64,000 nt of DNA from Facklamia languida CCUG 37842 (lineage in GTDB: Bacteria; Bacillota; Bacilli; Lactobacillales; Aerococcaceae): the NCBI RefSeq assembly GCF_000245795.1, contig NZ_JH601133.1, forward strand, positions 1,585,411 through 1,649,410, written 5' to 3'. Under the pieces are notes generated by a model. The model ran no database searches, had not been told where the DNA came from, and worked only from the letters and a program-made list of their open reading frames with translations. Shown piece after piece: positions 1 to 9,341 of the stretch. A program made the translations under genes and the position numbers. How positions within the stretch are numbered: the stretch's first letter is position 1; every line of letters starts with the position of its first letter.

Positions 1-90
1 TCATTCTCCTTATATTTTTGTGTGGTAGCTAAAATATAACATGAATTTACATGGCTTTTTTATTTTTTATGGTGGCTAAGTTGATTATAA

Positions 91-660
91 AATCCGCCGG
101 ATAAAACATTATTATCAGTTTTAGTTCCGTTAGCTTTAAACAATGCTTTAGTAAATTGTTTATATCCTATTATATATATTATGTTGGATCAATCATTTAT
201 ATCTTCTAATTATTCATATAGTGTTAATTTAAGTATTTTGACTTCTATTGCGGTAGCAGGGATTGTTCTTGGTAATTATCTATCCGATAAAATTTTTAAA
301 AATAAAAATGTTCTTGAATTAATATCTTTATCTTATGTTATTATAATGCTTCAGTTATTCTTTATTTTTACAAGTCAAAGTATAATTCTGATCTATATGT
401 TTAGTTTAGTTATATACATATTCGAAGGAACGATTTCTCCGAAATTTACTTTATTCATCATGGATTATCAAGAGTATAAAGATTTAGGCATGTCAATTGG
501 GTTAATAAATACTTTTATTGCTAGTGTTTTACCGATTCAATTATCGTTTATAATGTTTGTTGTTAATGCTCAGGGAATTATGCATGGTTTGATTGTGATT
601 GCTTTAAGTTCAATTATCTATATGATTTTGAGTATTATTATGTTAAAGAGGAGGAAATAA
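91..660 (+). pseudogene. C-terminal fragment of an MFS-type membrane transporter
   Basis: An open frame runs from about 91 to 660, with an ATG at 181 giving 159 residues. It has about five hydrophobic segments and a short basic end (LKRRK), typical of the C-terminal half of a 12-TM major facilitator protein. The same frame is broken by stops near 37, 82 and 88, although the sequence before them (TWLFYFLWWLS) still reads like a membrane helix. A decayed or truncated gene is therefore more likely than a genuine 159-residue protein. Base composition is far more AT-rich than most of the window, and a truncated IS30 transposase lies directly downstream, which suggests an acquired and eroding segment. 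Substrate cannot be inferred. Confidence 0.55.
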
Positions 661-812
661 TATTAAGTTGAAAGATTATATAATTATATATAGATATCAT
701 GATTATATTTATATTGGGTGATAGGTTGTAAAATTAATTGCGACAAACAAGAAAACCCATAACAGGTTCGTGTAAAGTGTTAGTAACCACAAAAACATAC
801 GGAGGACCAGTT

Positions 813-1658
813 ATGAGGTACAAACATCTTACCATAGAAGACCGTTCAAAAATAGAAGTACTTTATCAGGAGGGCTATACTGAGTGTCAAATTGCCGAAG
901 CTATTGGGCGTCACCGTTCGACGATTTATCGAGAGCTCAAACGTGTTGAGTCAGCCAGTTACGATGCGCAATTGGCTCAAGCTAACGCCACTGAACATCA
1001 ATCTCTCAAAGGTCGTCGTTCTAAACATACGCCAGAGCTCATTCAAGATATTCAAACAAAGTTAGAATTGACTTGGTCTCCCGAACAAATCGTGGGATGC
1101 TGCTATCAAAATAGATTATCATTTAAAACAATCTATAACTGGATTTATCAAGGCGTCATTAAGGTCTCGCTAAACTGCCTGAGACAAAAAGGTAAACGAC
1201 GCAAACCTCAGGAAATCAGAGGAAAATTTAATATAGGAACATCGATTAAAGAATGTCCGAGCGTTGTTAAAAAACGTCAAGAATTTGGTCATTGGGAACT
1301 TGATACGGTACTATCTTCCAGAGGTAAAAGTAAAGGATGCCTCGCTATTTTTGCTGAGCGCAAAAGTCGCTTCTATATCGCTTTAAAGATGCCGAATCGA
1401 CCGAAGGAATCCATGCTTTCGACTGTAAATCGGTTGATTCAATCTTTCCCTAAAGAAGCTCTTAAAAGCTTCACCTCTGACCGTGGGAAAGAATTTGCTT
1501 GTTATTCAGATATCGAACAACAAGTTATCGCTATTTACTTTGCGGATGCTTACAGTGCCTGGCAAAGAGGGACTAACGAGAACTCCAACGGATTACTCAG
1601 AGATTTCTTACAGGAGGGTCCATTTAGTCTTGAAAACTATGATAAGAATCTAGATTAA
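813..1658 (+). pseudogene. IS30-family transposase, C-terminally truncated
   Basis: The product is a DDE transposase of the IS30 family. The ATG at 813 is chosen because GGAGG lies at 801-805; the frame extends upstream to a TTG at 738, which looks non-coding. The N-terminal helix-turn-helix (about residues 1-45, YKHLTIEDRSKIEVL) is intact. The catalytic triad is visible as D164 (HWELDTV), D223 (TSDRGKEF) and E256 (GTNENSNG). Full-length members continue about 40 residues past the NGLLR motif with a conserved NxRPRKxLGxxTP-type tail. Here the frame ends about 20 residues after NGLLR (ENYDKNLD), so the tail is missing. No matching inverted terminal repeat was recognised, so the element is probably immobile. 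Confidence 0.85.
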
Positions 1659-1671
1659 TCGCCATCAGTTG

Positions 1672-1699
1672 AAGAGTCTCTTACTAAGAGGCTCTTTTT
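1672..1699 (+). terminator. Rho-independent terminator after the IS30 remnant
   Basis: AAGAGTCTC (1672-1680) pairs with GAGGCTCTT (1688-1696), with one G-T wobble and a 7-nt loop, followed by a short T run. Confidence 0.7.
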
Positions 1700-1887
1700 G
1701 ATAGGTTAGCTAGCAGGATCAAATTTTTATTATTTCATGACCAAAGACTAGACCCACAATGATAAGCCAATCCTTCTTTTGATGTCAGGAATTCGCCCGT
1801 ACTGCTCATTTGATCAAAGTCAAAAGTTCCAAATTAAATAACGCAATAAAGGCCAAAGAGTGTATTTATGATAGTGGAGGTGTCCCT

Positions 1888-3570
1888 ATGATAAAAAAAT
1901 ACAAGCTGGCCTTTATTGTTTTTGCCTCAATGATCACGCCCTGGCAGTCAATTGTTTATGCCAGCCAACCACCCGTTGAACCTTACATCCTCAGCCGGCA
2001 AATTAATGCCCAACCGGTTGATTCATCGACTTGCTTGATTCTGATCAAGGGAGAGCGACCTAATGATGATTCTTCCGATTTGGCCCAGCAGTTGGCGGAT
2101 AATCAGGCCAGGCTTGCTGAGATGGCGACACGCTTTCAAGCGATTAACCAAGCCATCCAAGATTTGGAGACGGGGGATGCTAATGCTTTAGATGCCTTGC
2201 AAGCAGCATTGGATGACCGCATTGACCAGGTCTTCCAGGCTTATTTAGATGAGGTCGAAGACTTTGCTGGACTCAGCGAGGAGGACCAGATGGCTTGGAT
2301 CCTCCAGGACGACCAGGTAGTCGCTTACCAAGAGGCGGTTGACCAGGTTCAATCCGAGATTAACCAATGGGTCAATGAACGCTCAGGCCTGGAGAATGAC
2401 TACCAGACCTTACTCTACGAGAATGAACAAATCCAAGCAGATCTCGACAGGCAAGAAGAATCCTTGGCCCAACTGAACCAGTGCCAACTCTATCCCTATT
2501 CAACGAGGCCGATCAATCTAGATGAAGTGCTCTTGAATCCCAATCCCAAGGACTTGAACCAGCTCTTTGTCGACTTAGATTCCTACTTAGAGGCCATGGT
2601 GCCTTTGGCTTATCGCAAGGTATCCTATGAAGATATTTACCAACAATTTAAGCAGATATGGTCAGCGGATAAGATCGAAGCCCAATTACAAGGCAAAGCC
2701 CAAGTTGAAATCGATCCGGCAGCTCTTGAGACCTACCAATATGCCAAGGAATTGAGCCTGTTTGATGTACAAGTTCTGGCGGCCATGGCCATGAAGCGGT
2801 ATCAAAATGATGGGGACCTCACCGCTTACCATCAAGCCTACCAGCAGGTCGTGGACCTTAAAGGCAAGCAGTTTAATTACTTCTACCAGATTAATGATAC
2901 AGTCTTTGAAGCCTTCAAGGGGGTTTTAGCCGATTTCCTGAATACTCACCAATTGACGGATGCCCAAAGTCAAGAAGCCGTGGAGGCCTTTCACCAACGT
3001 TATCAAGTTCGCTTGGTGCAATTTGATGACCAGACGCAGACCTGGCAGGGTCTGGCTGGGCCCGTAGCCGGCTATCCAGACCTGTATGCCGACCGACTCC
3101 TCTTACAAGAAGAACCACCCACTGCTGCAGAAGACCCTCAGGTGACCAGTCAGGACCTCAATCAAACCAGTCAAGACCAAGGCACCACAACGACCGAACA
3201 AAACCCAGCTGAAGATGGGCAAGCCATCGAGGGTGAGGGGGAACCATCAGAGGACCAGGCAGATCGTTTAGCCAAGCTTAAGGCGCGCTTGAATCAAAAC
3301 CAACCCGGAACCAGTAAAGCCAACAAAGACTTGCCCCATGTCCCAGCCAAGGAACCTTCCAAACATAAAGGAATGAATCCCAAAGGCAAGCCAGGCAAAA
3401 ATCCAACCGACAAAAGTCCCTTACCATCGACCGGGGAACAACAATTCTACCTGATCTTGGCGACTGTCCTCTTAGTGGTGGGCTTAGTTCCCTTAACCAT
3501 CAAGATCTACCGACGTCACCAACACCGGCGAGCCCTGCAAGACCAGGAGGCAGAAGACCCCTGGATCTAA
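1888..3570 (+). CDS. LPXTG-anchored surface protein, coiled-coil rich, unknown function
   Basis: This is a 560-residue sortase-anchored wall protein. The ATG at 1888 (GGAGG at 1876-1880) begins directly with a signal peptide, a KK start then a hydrophobic stretch ending near VYAS. The frame extends 26 codons upstream but without secretion features. Residues about 55-200 are rich in heptad-like Gln/Leu/Asp, consistent with coiled coil. Two cysteines (SSTCLI and NQCQLY) bracket this region and could form a disulfide. Residues about 410-510 are a low-complexity Glu/Gln/Thr then Lys/Pro linker of wall-spanning type. The sorting signal LPSTGE begins near residue 512, followed by a hydrophobic helix and an RRHQHRR stop-transfer. 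The tail after the basic cluster is unusually long and acidic (DQEAEDPWI). I do not recognise the ectodomain. Confidence 0.9.
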   Translation: MIKKYKLAFIVFASMITPWQSIVYASQPPVEPYILSRQINAQPVDSSTCLILIKGERPNDDSSDLAQQLADNQARLAEMATRFQAINQAIQDLETGDANALDALQAALDDRIDQVFQAYLDEVEDFAGLSEEDQMAWILQDDQVVAYQEAVDQVQSEINQWVNERSGLENDYQTLLYENEQIQADLDRQEESLAQLNQCQLYPYSTRPINLDEVLLNPNPKDLNQLFVDLDSYLEAMVPLAYRKVSYEDIYQQFKQIWSADKIEAQLQGKAQVEIDPAALETYQYAKELSLFDVQVLAAMAMKRYQNDGDLTAYHQAYQQVVDLKGKQFNYFYQINDTVFEAFKGVLADFLNTHQLTDAQSQEAVEAFHQRYQVRLVQFDDQTQTWQGLAGPVAGYPDLYADRLLLQEEPPTAAEDPQVTSQDLNQTSQDQGTTTTEQNPAEDGQAIEGEGEPSEDQADRLAKLKARLNQNQPGTSKANKDLPHVPAKEPSKHKGMNPKGKPGKNPTDKSPLPSTGEQQFYLILATVLLVVGLVPLTIKIYRRHQHRRALQDQEAEDPWI

Positions 3571-3620
3571 ATCTTAATCAAAAGGATTATTTACCTGGCA
3601 ATGGAGGCTGCCACTCTAAA

Positions 3621-3718
3621 AACAGAAGGTAACGAATGGATCAAACCCCTGGGGCTCCCCTTAAAGCATAGCTTTGGAGGGGGGCTCCTTTAATAAGCAT
3701 TGGTGCTGCCTTCTTTTA
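3621..3718 (+). repeat. CR1, hybrid short cloverleaf repeat
   Basis: The left arm (AACGAATGGATCAAA) is of the class II type seen in CR3. The right arm (TAATAAGCATTGG..CTGCC) is of the class I type. The two arms cannot pair with each other, and P3 is missing. The centre is a single hairpin, GGGGCTCCCCTTAAAGC with GCTTTGGAGGGGGGCTCC. This looks like a recombinant between two element classes. Confidence 0.7.
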
Positions 3719-3910
3719 TTTATTTTTGGTCTTGTGATACCATTGCCAAGAATGAATCTTATCCAATATCTTTGAATGTAAATTTAGGTTGATAGTTAAA
3801 TCTTTGTAAATTTTCGATAAGAAACCAGTCATTTTATTGGCACAATCTAATCAATTATTTTCCATTTTGTCCAAGTAGAATCAATATCATAATTAAAAAC
3901 TAGAGGATGA
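3719..3910. other. AT-rich spacer between CR1 and CR2
   Basis: No gene is seen. A stretch near 3820-3836 (ATAAGAAACCAGTCATTTTA) resembles the reverse complement of sequence near 39900 in another island, so the spacers appear related. Confidence 0.5.
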
Positions 3911-4080
3911 GTCAATAAAAGGCAGGTTCCAAGGCTTATCATAGAAAGGAGGAAGGGCCACGTAGCGTGCAATGCCTTACGGTTTACCGTCTAGGCATTG
4001 CCTAGTGGGCCTAGCCCGGAAAAGCTCTCCTTTGAAGGGCGGTCCCCCATGATAAGCATTGGTCCTGCCTTATTGACGGT
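3911..4080 (+). repeat. CR2, complete cloverleaf repeat (orientation B)
   Basis: Outer stem P1 pairs GTCAATAAAAGGCAGG..GCTTATCAT with ATGATAAGC..CCTGCCTTATTGAC. P3 has GCAATGCC pairing with GGCATTGC around the tip ACGGTTTACCGT. The P3 base (GGGCCAC / GTGGGCC) carries one mismatch. The arms contain no convincing ORF. Confidence 0.8.
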
Positions 4081-4130
4081 ATTTTACCATTTAGTACTAA
4101 CTGGGACAGGAGATCCCTGGAGCTAAATAG

Positions 4131-4159
4131 TCGAAATGGGGCCAATTTTTAGGTATAAT
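4131..4159 (+). promoter_or_regulatory. Probable promoter of the thioredoxin-like gene
   Basis: TCGAAA (4131-4136), 17 nt, TATAAT (4154-4159), 33 nt upstream of the start codon. Confidence 0.55.
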
Positions 4160-4192
4160 GCTAGGTAAATCAAGAAAGTGAGTGTGATTTAA

Positions 4193-4555
4193 ATGGCAAG
4201 TCAAGAAGAATTCTTAGAATATGTAGCCGAGTTAGACAAAGTGAATGCGGAAGAAGCGGGGCAACTTTTACAAGCGCAAGCAGGAGATATCCTTTTCATT
4301 GCACGCGAAACCTGCCCTTATTGTCGCAAATTTATTAACCGTCTAATGAAAGTTGTGAAAGAAAAAGATTTAACGGTTCATTTCTTACACGCTCAACCAG
4401 CAGATGACCAAGAAGCCCAAGCGGTTCAAGCTTTACGTGACCAATATGGGGTGCCAACTGTTCCTGCCCTGCTATATGCGGGTCAAGATCGGGTGGATGT
4501 TGTTTGTGATTCCTCCCTTTCACCGGAAGCAATTATTGAATTTGTTCACGCCTAG
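4193..4555 (+). CDS. Thioredoxin-like protein with CPYC active site
   Basis: This 120-residue protein is predicted to be a cytoplasmic thiol-disulfide oxidoreductase with a thioredoxin fold; there is no signal peptide. The dithiol motif is C41-P-Y-C44 after the buried strand DILFIARET. The cis-proline loop is YGVPTVPALL near residue 90. CPYC is glutaredoxin-like, while the length and following strand are closer to the small thioredoxin-like proteins of Lactobacillales, including those called bacteriocin accessory proteins. No bacteriocin gene is adjacent, so that role is not supported. It is followed after 22 nt by a membrane-anchored protein, probably cotranscribed. Confidence 0.85.
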   Translation: MASQEEFLEYVAELDKVNAEEAGQLLQAQAGDILFIARETCPYCRKFINRLMKVVKEKDLTVHFLHAQPADDQEAQAVQALRDQYGVPTVPALLYAGQDRVDVVCDSSLSPEAIIEFVHA

Positions 4556-4577
4556 GTGACGATAAGGAGGAAATCGA

Positions 4578-5171
4578 TTGAATCAACCCCCACACCAACC
4601 CAACCAACGGTTTGTCTGGGTACTGGTCTTGCTGATGCTCTTTTCCGCCTTTATGCTAGTTTGGCTGAATAAGGATGCGATTCAAGAAAAGGGAGCGTCT
4701 TTAAGAGCAACCACACAGACCTCACTCGTTGAAGAAGAGGAAACCAGCCAAATTCAGACCACCACGCAAGCTACAACGGTCGAGGAAGCCATTGAGACGA
4801 CTGAGGCGGATGATGGAACTGAGACCTCGCAACAAACTGAGACGACTGAATTGGAAGTCACCACGACCACCCGTGAATTAACCCTCAAGGAAAAGTATGC
4901 CCAATTGCCAGAAGGGCAAGAATATTCAATCTACCAATATAATGAAGATCGGATTGACGACCTTCACGTTAAGCGCGGTTTCGAAGTGATGATCGAGCGG
5001 CTCAAGGAGGAGGGCAAGTTCTACTCAACCGTGGATTACCACTTGACCTTCTATCCAACCTTGGATGAGAATATCTACAATATTACCTTAGATGAATATT
5101 ATGCCGATAAGGTGATTCACCGAGGCCATTACCGCTTTGATTATCGGGCGAAGAAGGTAGCTAAATACTAA
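4578..5171 (+). CDS. Small membrane-anchored extracellular protein, unknown function
   Basis: The start is a TTG at 4578, 7 nt after AAGGAGG (4564-4570), giving 197 residues. One hydrophobic segment (about residues 12-30, FVWVLVLLMLFSAFMLVWL) is followed by a Thr/Glu-rich stretch (about 45-100, repeated TTQ/ETTE) that looks like an extracellular linker. The C-terminal globular part (about 105-197) is rich in Tyr and charged residues. There is no Cys lipobox, so it is probably an uncleaved N-terminal anchor with the domain outside. I do not recognise the family with confidence. Confidence 0.7.
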   Translation: MNQPPHQPNQRFVWVLVLLMLFSAFMLVWLNKDAIQEKGASLRATTQTSLVEEEETSQIQTTTQATTVEEAIETTEADDGTETSQQTETTELEVTTTTRELTLKEKYAQLPEGQEYSIYQYNEDRIDDLHVKRGFEVMIERLKEEGKFYSTVDYHLTFYPTLDENIYNITLDEYYADKVIHRGHYRFDYRAKKVAKY

Positions 5172-5193
5172 TCTAGCACCTAATTGTGGGTTA

Positions 5194-5236
5194 AAAGACC
5201 CCTGCAAGATCAAAGGATCAAGCAAAGGGGTCTTTC
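5194..5236. terminator. Bidirectional terminator between convergent genes
   Basis: AAAGACCCC (5194-5202) pairs with GGGGTCTTT (5227-5235). It sits between the membrane-anchored protein gene (+) and the GNAT gene (-). Confidence 0.75.
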
Positions 5237-5259
5237 CCTATCGATTATTAGATCGCGTC

Positions 5260-5739
5260 CTAAGAGAGGGACTTGGCTAGCCAGACCATTTCAACTTGAT
5301 GGTCCGTCGGATTGACTTGGGGCAATTGGCCAGCAATTCGATAGTCCATCTGCTGGAAGAAGTGGATCTGGGGGATTTGTTGGCTGGTTAAGGTCACAAG
5401 CAGGGTGCGGAGCCCTTGCGCGACCAAGTGGTCCTCCATGGCTTGATAGAGGGCTTGACAGTCTTCAAAGGTCCAGTCCTCCTCAGCCAGAACCATTTGG
5501 ACCTGATAGGTATAGCGATAAGCCTGACGAGGTGAGAAGGGGCGGGCTTCAATGTAGCCAATGATTTGGTCATCCTTCAAGGCCACCAAGATCATGCTAG
5601 GACCCGATTCACTTTGATCGGGTGAGACTTGGGGGACCTCCCTGAGGGCCAAGAGCGGTTGGGCTTGAATCGCCTCTTGGTAGAGGGCTTGAATGGTCGA
5701 ATTATCTGTGACTTGACCAGGTCGAATGGTAATAGACAT
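5260..5739 (-). CDS. GNAT-family N-acetyltransferase
   Basis: This 159-residue protein has the GNAT layout: an N-terminal ITIRPGQVTDNSTIQALY start, a central strand pair (ILVALKDDQIIGYIEARP), a helix (DCQALYQAMEDHLVAQG) and the final strand/helix (TLLVTLTSQQIPQIHFFQQMDYRIAGQ). The usual Q/RxxGxG/A acetyl-CoA loop is degenerate here, reading near VQMVLAEEDWTFED, so catalytic competence is uncertain. The start is preceded by GAAGGAGG. Substrate is unknown. Confidence 0.7.
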   Translation of the reverse strand: MSITIRPGQVTDNSTIQALYQEAIQAQPLLALREVPQVSPDQSESGPSMILVALKDDQIIGYIEARPFSPRQAYRYTYQVQMVLAEEDWTFEDCQALYQAMEDHLVAQGLRTLLVTLTSQQIPQIHFFQQMDYRIAGQLPQVNPTDHQVEMVWLAKSLS

Positions 5740-5874
5740 GGACGGACCTCCTTCTTAATTAATTCTATTATAAAGCATTTGCCACAAGCTGGGAATCAAA
5801 GTTCATTGAATCAATCAGACAAGGCTCGGATAGGCCAGCCGAGCCAAGCTAGCGATAGGAAAGGATGAGAATGA

Positions 5875-6315
5875 ATGAGTCAAACAGTGTATACCAATTA
5901 TTGGTTTAGCCGACGGGATAACGTCCGCAAGGAACATGGAAGCTTTGCCAGCGAGGAAGAGGCCATCCAGGCCATCAAAGCTTGGTGGGACCTGCAAGGT
6001 GATGAATATTCCAACGTCACTGAACGCCGGACCAATTCCGGTGAGTGGGAGGTCGCTTATGGCGATGGCAACTATTACTACCGGGTCGTTAAGCGTGAAG
6101 TAGATTTTGACCTGCCTTCGCAAAAGGTTAAGCTTCGTAAGCCTGGTGAGATTGAAAGTCTGCGTAAGAAGCTCAACCTGGATAAAGACCTCTACCTCTT
6201 TGATGAGTTAGCCGAGCCATACCGTGATCGCTTAGTTCAAGCCATGGGGGATGGTAAGAAGGTTCAGACTTATCTCTATGATGAATATGGACGCTTGGTG
6301 AAGCCAATTAATTGA
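5875..6315 (+). CDS. Hypothetical cytoplasmic protein
   Basis: This 146-residue soluble protein is not recognised. The ATG at 5875 is used because the overlapping ATG at 5871 reads into an early stop. Residues 1-80 are rich in Trp/Tyr and look like a small beta-rich domain (TNYWFSRRDNVRKEHGSF, then GEWEVAYGDGNYYYRVVKR). Residues 95-146 are predominantly helical and charged. There is no signal peptide or membrane segment. It is a single-gene transcript, bounded downstream by a clear terminator. Confidence 0.7.
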   Translation: MSQTVYTNYWFSRRDNVRKEHGSFASEEEAIQAIKAWWDLQGDEYSNVTERRTNSGEWEVAYGDGNYYYRVVKREVDFDLPSQKVKLRKPGEIESLRKKLNLDKDLYLFDELAEPYRDRLVQAMGDGKKVQTYLYDEYGRLVKPIN

Positions 6316-6323
6316 TTAGTCCC

Positions 6324-6355
6324 AAGACAAGCAGGACTTTCTGCTTGTCTTTCTT
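6324..6355 (+). terminator. Rho-independent terminator
   Basis: AAGACAAGCAG (6324-6334) pairs perfectly with CTGCTTGTCTT (6341-6351), 6-nt loop, then TCTTT. Confidence 0.85.
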
Positions 6356-6378
6356 TGATTTAGGAGGTGAATGACCCA

Positions 6379-6981
6379 ATGGAGGATTCCTTTCAAGCCA
6401 TTCGATCAGCCATTCAGGCTCATCCAGATAATAAGGTTTATACGGACCAAGGCTGGCAGCCAATCTATACAGCCGGACCCCAAGCCAAGCTAGCCATTAT
6501 TGGCCAAGCACCAGGGCGTAAGGCCCAGGAGAGTCAGATTGCTTGGCACGATGCATCAGGGGACCGGTTGCGCCAATGGCTGAGGATTGAGCCAGAAGCA
6601 TTCTACGATCCGAACCAGGTGGCCTTGTTGCCCATGGATTTCTATTATCCGGGTAAGGGCAAGACAGGGGATAAGCCCCCTCGCAAAGAATTTGCTGACA
6701 TATGGCACCCGCAACTATTGGAGCGGATGCCAGCGATTCGTCTGATAATCCTGGTCGGCCGGTATGCCCAAGAGGCTTACTTGACTAAGGACAACCGTTC
6801 TACTTTGACCGAACGGGTCCGACACTTTCAAGATTACCTGCCCGATTTCTTCCCCATCGTCCATCCCTCTCCCTTGAACGGTCGGTGGTTGAACCGGAAT
6901 CCCTGGTTCCAAGAAGAAGTCCTACCCGCCTTACAAGACCAAGTTCAACAAGTCTTAACCACACATTCCGAGGGTCAATGA
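6379..6981 (+). CDS. Uracil-DNA glycosylase family protein
   Basis: This 200-residue protein belongs to the uracil-DNA glycosylase superfamily (COG1573-like). Key stretches are KLAIIGQAPGRKAQES (residues about 39-54; the GQAPG motif holds the catalytic/water-binding region), the central strand RLIILVGRYAQEAYL, and the C-terminal VHPSPLNGRWLNRNPWF, equivalent to the HPSP DNA-intercalation loop. ATG 6379 is preferred over the in-frame GTG at 6367 because AGGAGG occupies 6362-6367. It probably removes deaminated or damaged bases. It lacks the four-cysteine iron-sulfur cluster of families 4/5. Confidence 0.85.
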   Translation: MEDSFQAIRSAIQAHPDNKVYTDQGWQPIYTAGPQAKLAIIGQAPGRKAQESQIAWHDASGDRLRQWLRIEPEAFYDPNQVALLPMDFYYPGKGKTGDKPPRKEFADIWHPQLLERMPAIRLIILVGRYAQEAYLTKDNRSTLTERVRHFQDYLPDFFPIVHPSPLNGRWLNRNPWFQEEVLPALQDQVQQVLTTHSEGQ

Positions 6982-7033
6982 TAGACACCCGCTAAGGCAA
7001 TTTACAAAACTAAATAACTAAAGAGGATTCGAA

Positions 7034-8008
7034 ATGAAGAAAGAACGTTTTACAAACTTTGACTATTTACGGGGGTGCGCCACCCTGGCTGTGATTATTA
7101 TCCATATCACGGCGCCGATGACCCAAGAGGGGGATGCCCTCGCCATTTCTCTCAACCAATTATCCCGCTTTGCGGTACCCAGCTTCTTAATGTTGTCAGG
7201 TTGGGGCTTGGATATGACCAACTCCTTGGAGCGAGCCGATAACTATTGGGAGTTCTTACGCCATCGGGTCCAGAAGATCCTGCCCCAATATCTGGTCTGG
7301 TCGGTCTTTTATGCCCTCTATAATTTTTGGTTGGCAGGGGAGGATCTCAGTCTTGCGATGTTTGGTCAACTCCTCATTCGGGGCAAGTTGTCCTACCATC
7401 TCTATTTTGTGCCTTTAATTATTGGCCTATATGCGATCTATCCCTTGTTAGACTGGATGGCCAAGCAGACCACCGTCTTTATCATCTTCAATGTTTTGTT
7501 TATCTTCCAACATATCAGTGATAACTACTTGGGTTACATTCCTTATGACAATCTTCAGAACTTCTATACCTATCTCTTTGTCTTTACTTATGGGATTTGG
7601 TTGAGTCAGGACTTTGAAGCCAAATTAACCATCTTCCGCAAGGAGCGGACTTGGATCTATGTCATTACCTTTGTCTTCACGCTCTTTACCATCTTTGAAA
7701 GTCTACAAACACAAGGGCAGACGGTGGCGACCACCCGTCCCTTTGTGACCTTCTACTCGATGGCGTTAATCATGACCTTTATGGTCTCGGACTTGCCGAG
7801 CAATCGGGGGATTATGTGGTTGAGCCAGCACTCTTACTTGATCTACCTCTCCCATGTCCTCCTCTTGAACCTACAAGAAGACCTGGTTGACCGGCTGAAT
7901 TGGCGCATTGCGCCCGTCATTTACATTCCGGCAACCCTGGCCCTCGTTCTGGTGGGTGAGAAGGTCTTGATTAGTCTAAGGAAGTATTTGCCCAAGCTGA
8001 TTGTTTAA
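7034..8008 (+). CDS. Acyltransferase-3 family membrane protein
   Basis: This 324-residue integral membrane protein of the acyltransferase-3 (OafA/WecH-like) family typically O-acylates cell-surface polysaccharides or teichoic acids. It starts with the characteristic FDYLRGCATLAVIIIHI segment, which holds the conserved Arg and the catalytic-type His of helix 1. About ten hydrophobic segments follow, including FAVPSFLMLSGWGL and SYLIYLSHVLLL. The gene lies 79 nt upstream of a UDP-glucose dehydrogenase, consistent with a surface-glycan role. The acceptor cannot be deduced. Confidence 0.85.
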   Translation: MKKERFTNFDYLRGCATLAVIIIHITAPMTQEGDALAISLNQLSRFAVPSFLMLSGWGLDMTNSLERADNYWEFLRHRVQKILPQYLVWSVFYALYNFWLAGEDLSLAMFGQLLIRGKLSYHLYFVPLIIGLYAIYPLLDWMAKQTTVFIIFNVLFIFQHISDNYLGYIPYDNLQNFYTYLFVFTYGIWLSQDFEAKLTIFRKERTWIYVITFVFTLFTIFESLQTQGQTVATTRPFVTFYSMALIMTFMVSDLPSNRGIMWLSQHSYLIYLSHVLLLNLQEDLVDRLNWRIAPVIYIPATLALVLVGEKVLISLRKYLPKLIV

Positions 8009-8086
8009 GGGGAAGTATTGTAATCGATAGGGATTAACAGTAAAATAAGCATGAAGCGATGTTAGGATGTAAGAAGGAGTGTTACG

Positions 8087-9259
8087 ATGAAGATTTCAGT
8101 GGCAGGTACGGGATATGTCGGCCTTTCGATAGCGGTTCTCTTGGCTCAGCACCATTCAGTGAAGGCTTTGGATATCATCCAAGAAAAAGTGGACCTCATT
8201 AATGCCAAGCGGTCACCAATTGAAGATCCAGAGATCTCTGATTTTCTCCAAAATCATGACCTTGACTTGGTCGCGACAACCGACCCGCAAGAAGCCCATC
8301 AAGAAGCGGATCTAGTGGTCATTGCCACTCCGACCAACTACGACGATGAGACCCATCATTTTGATACTTCTGCGGTAGAAGCCGTTATTGAAGATGTGTT
8401 GAAGATTAACCCTTCCGCTTTGATGGTCATTAAGTCCACGATTCCGGTTGGCTATACCCAATCCATCCGTGACCGATATGGGGTCGATACCATCCTCTTC
8501 TCACCTGAATTCTTACGTGAGGGTAAGGCCTTGTATGATAACCTTTATCCTTCACGGATCGTGGTTGGAGACCGGGGGGACCAGGGGCAATTGTTTGCGG
8601 ACCTATTAGTCGAAGGAGCAGCTTTGGCTAAGGAGGAGATCCCTGTTCTTTTAACGGATTCCACTGAAGCAGAAGCCATTAAGCTGTTTGCGAATACTTA
8701 TTTAGCCTTGAGAGTCTCCTATTTCAATGAACTCGATACCTATGCGGAAGTGCGCGGCTTGGATGCCCGCCAAATTATTGAGGGGGTCGGCTTGGATCCA
8801 CGGATTGGATCGCATTATAACAATCCTTCCTTTGGCTATGGGGGGTATTGCCTACCCAAGGATACCAAGCAGATGTTGGCCAACTATGGTGACATTCCAC
8901 AGAATATGATGAGTGCGGTGGTCGATTCCAATGCAACCCGTAAGCAGCATATCGCGACCATGATCCTCAAGAGAAACCCCCGTCAAGTCGGTGTTTACCG
9001 GTTGACCATGAAGTCAGGTTCGGACAATTTCCGGCAATCTGCCATCCAAGATATAATTAAGCTTTTGAAGTCAGAAGGGCTCGAGGTGGTTATCTATGAG
9101 CCAACCTTGGAAGAAGATTCCTTCTTTAACTGTCCCGTGATTCATGACCTCCAAGCTTTCAAAGACCAGTCCTCGATCATCTTGGCTAACCGCAATCATG
9201 CGGAATTGAAAGATGTTCAGGATAAGGTTTATACCCGTGACCTCTTCAATGAGAACTAA
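8087..9259 (+). CDS. ugd: UDP-glucose 6-dehydrogenase
   Basis: This 390-residue enzyme makes UDP-glucuronate from UDP-glucose with two NAD+ reductions. The N-terminal Rossmann motif GTGYVG lies at residues 7-12. STIPVGYT and [13 protein letters not shown] are family hallmarks. The catalytic cysteine is C255 in [10 protein letters not shown]. Length and sequence match the streptococcal HasB/ErwE-type short dehydrogenases. The two galU genes at 23-25 kb would supply UDP-glucose. It is a single-gene unit with its own terminator. Related nucleotide-sugar dehydrogenases (UDP-ManNAc) are less likely because of the short form. Confidence 0.9.
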   Translation: MKISVAGTGYVGLSIAVLLAQHHSVKALDIIQEKVDLINAKRSPIEDPEISDFLQNHDLDLVATTDPQEAHQEADLVVIATPTNYDDETHHFDTSAVEAVIEDVLKINPSALMVIKSTIPVGYTQSIRDRYGVDTILFSPEFLREGKALYDNLYPSRIVVGDRGDQGQLFADLLVEGAALAKEEIPVLLTDSTEAEAIKLFANTYLALRVSYFNELDTYAEVRGLDARQIIEGVGLDPRIGSHYNNPSFGYGGYCLPKDTKQMLANYGDIPQNMMSAVVDSNATRKQHIATMILKRNPRQVGVYRLTMKSGSDNFRQSAIQDIIKLLKSEGLEVVIYEPTLEEDSFFNCPVIHDLQAFKDQSSIILANRNHAELKDVQDKVYTRDLFNEN

Positions 9260-9275
9260 ATGAAAACTAAAGGGA

Positions 9276-9310
9276 CCACCCAGGCAAACTCAAACTGGGT
9301 GGCTTTTTTT
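9276..9310 (+). terminator. Rho-independent terminator of ugd
   Basis: CCACCCAG (9276-9283) pairs with CTGGGTGG (9295-9302), followed by seven T. Confidence 0.9.
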
Positions 9311-9341
9311 ATGGTGTATGAGCAAAGGGGTGGATTAGGGA

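Noticed and set aside
813-1700. Complete, mobile IS30 element
   Set aside because: The transposase C-terminus is missing and no matching terminal inverted repeats were found.
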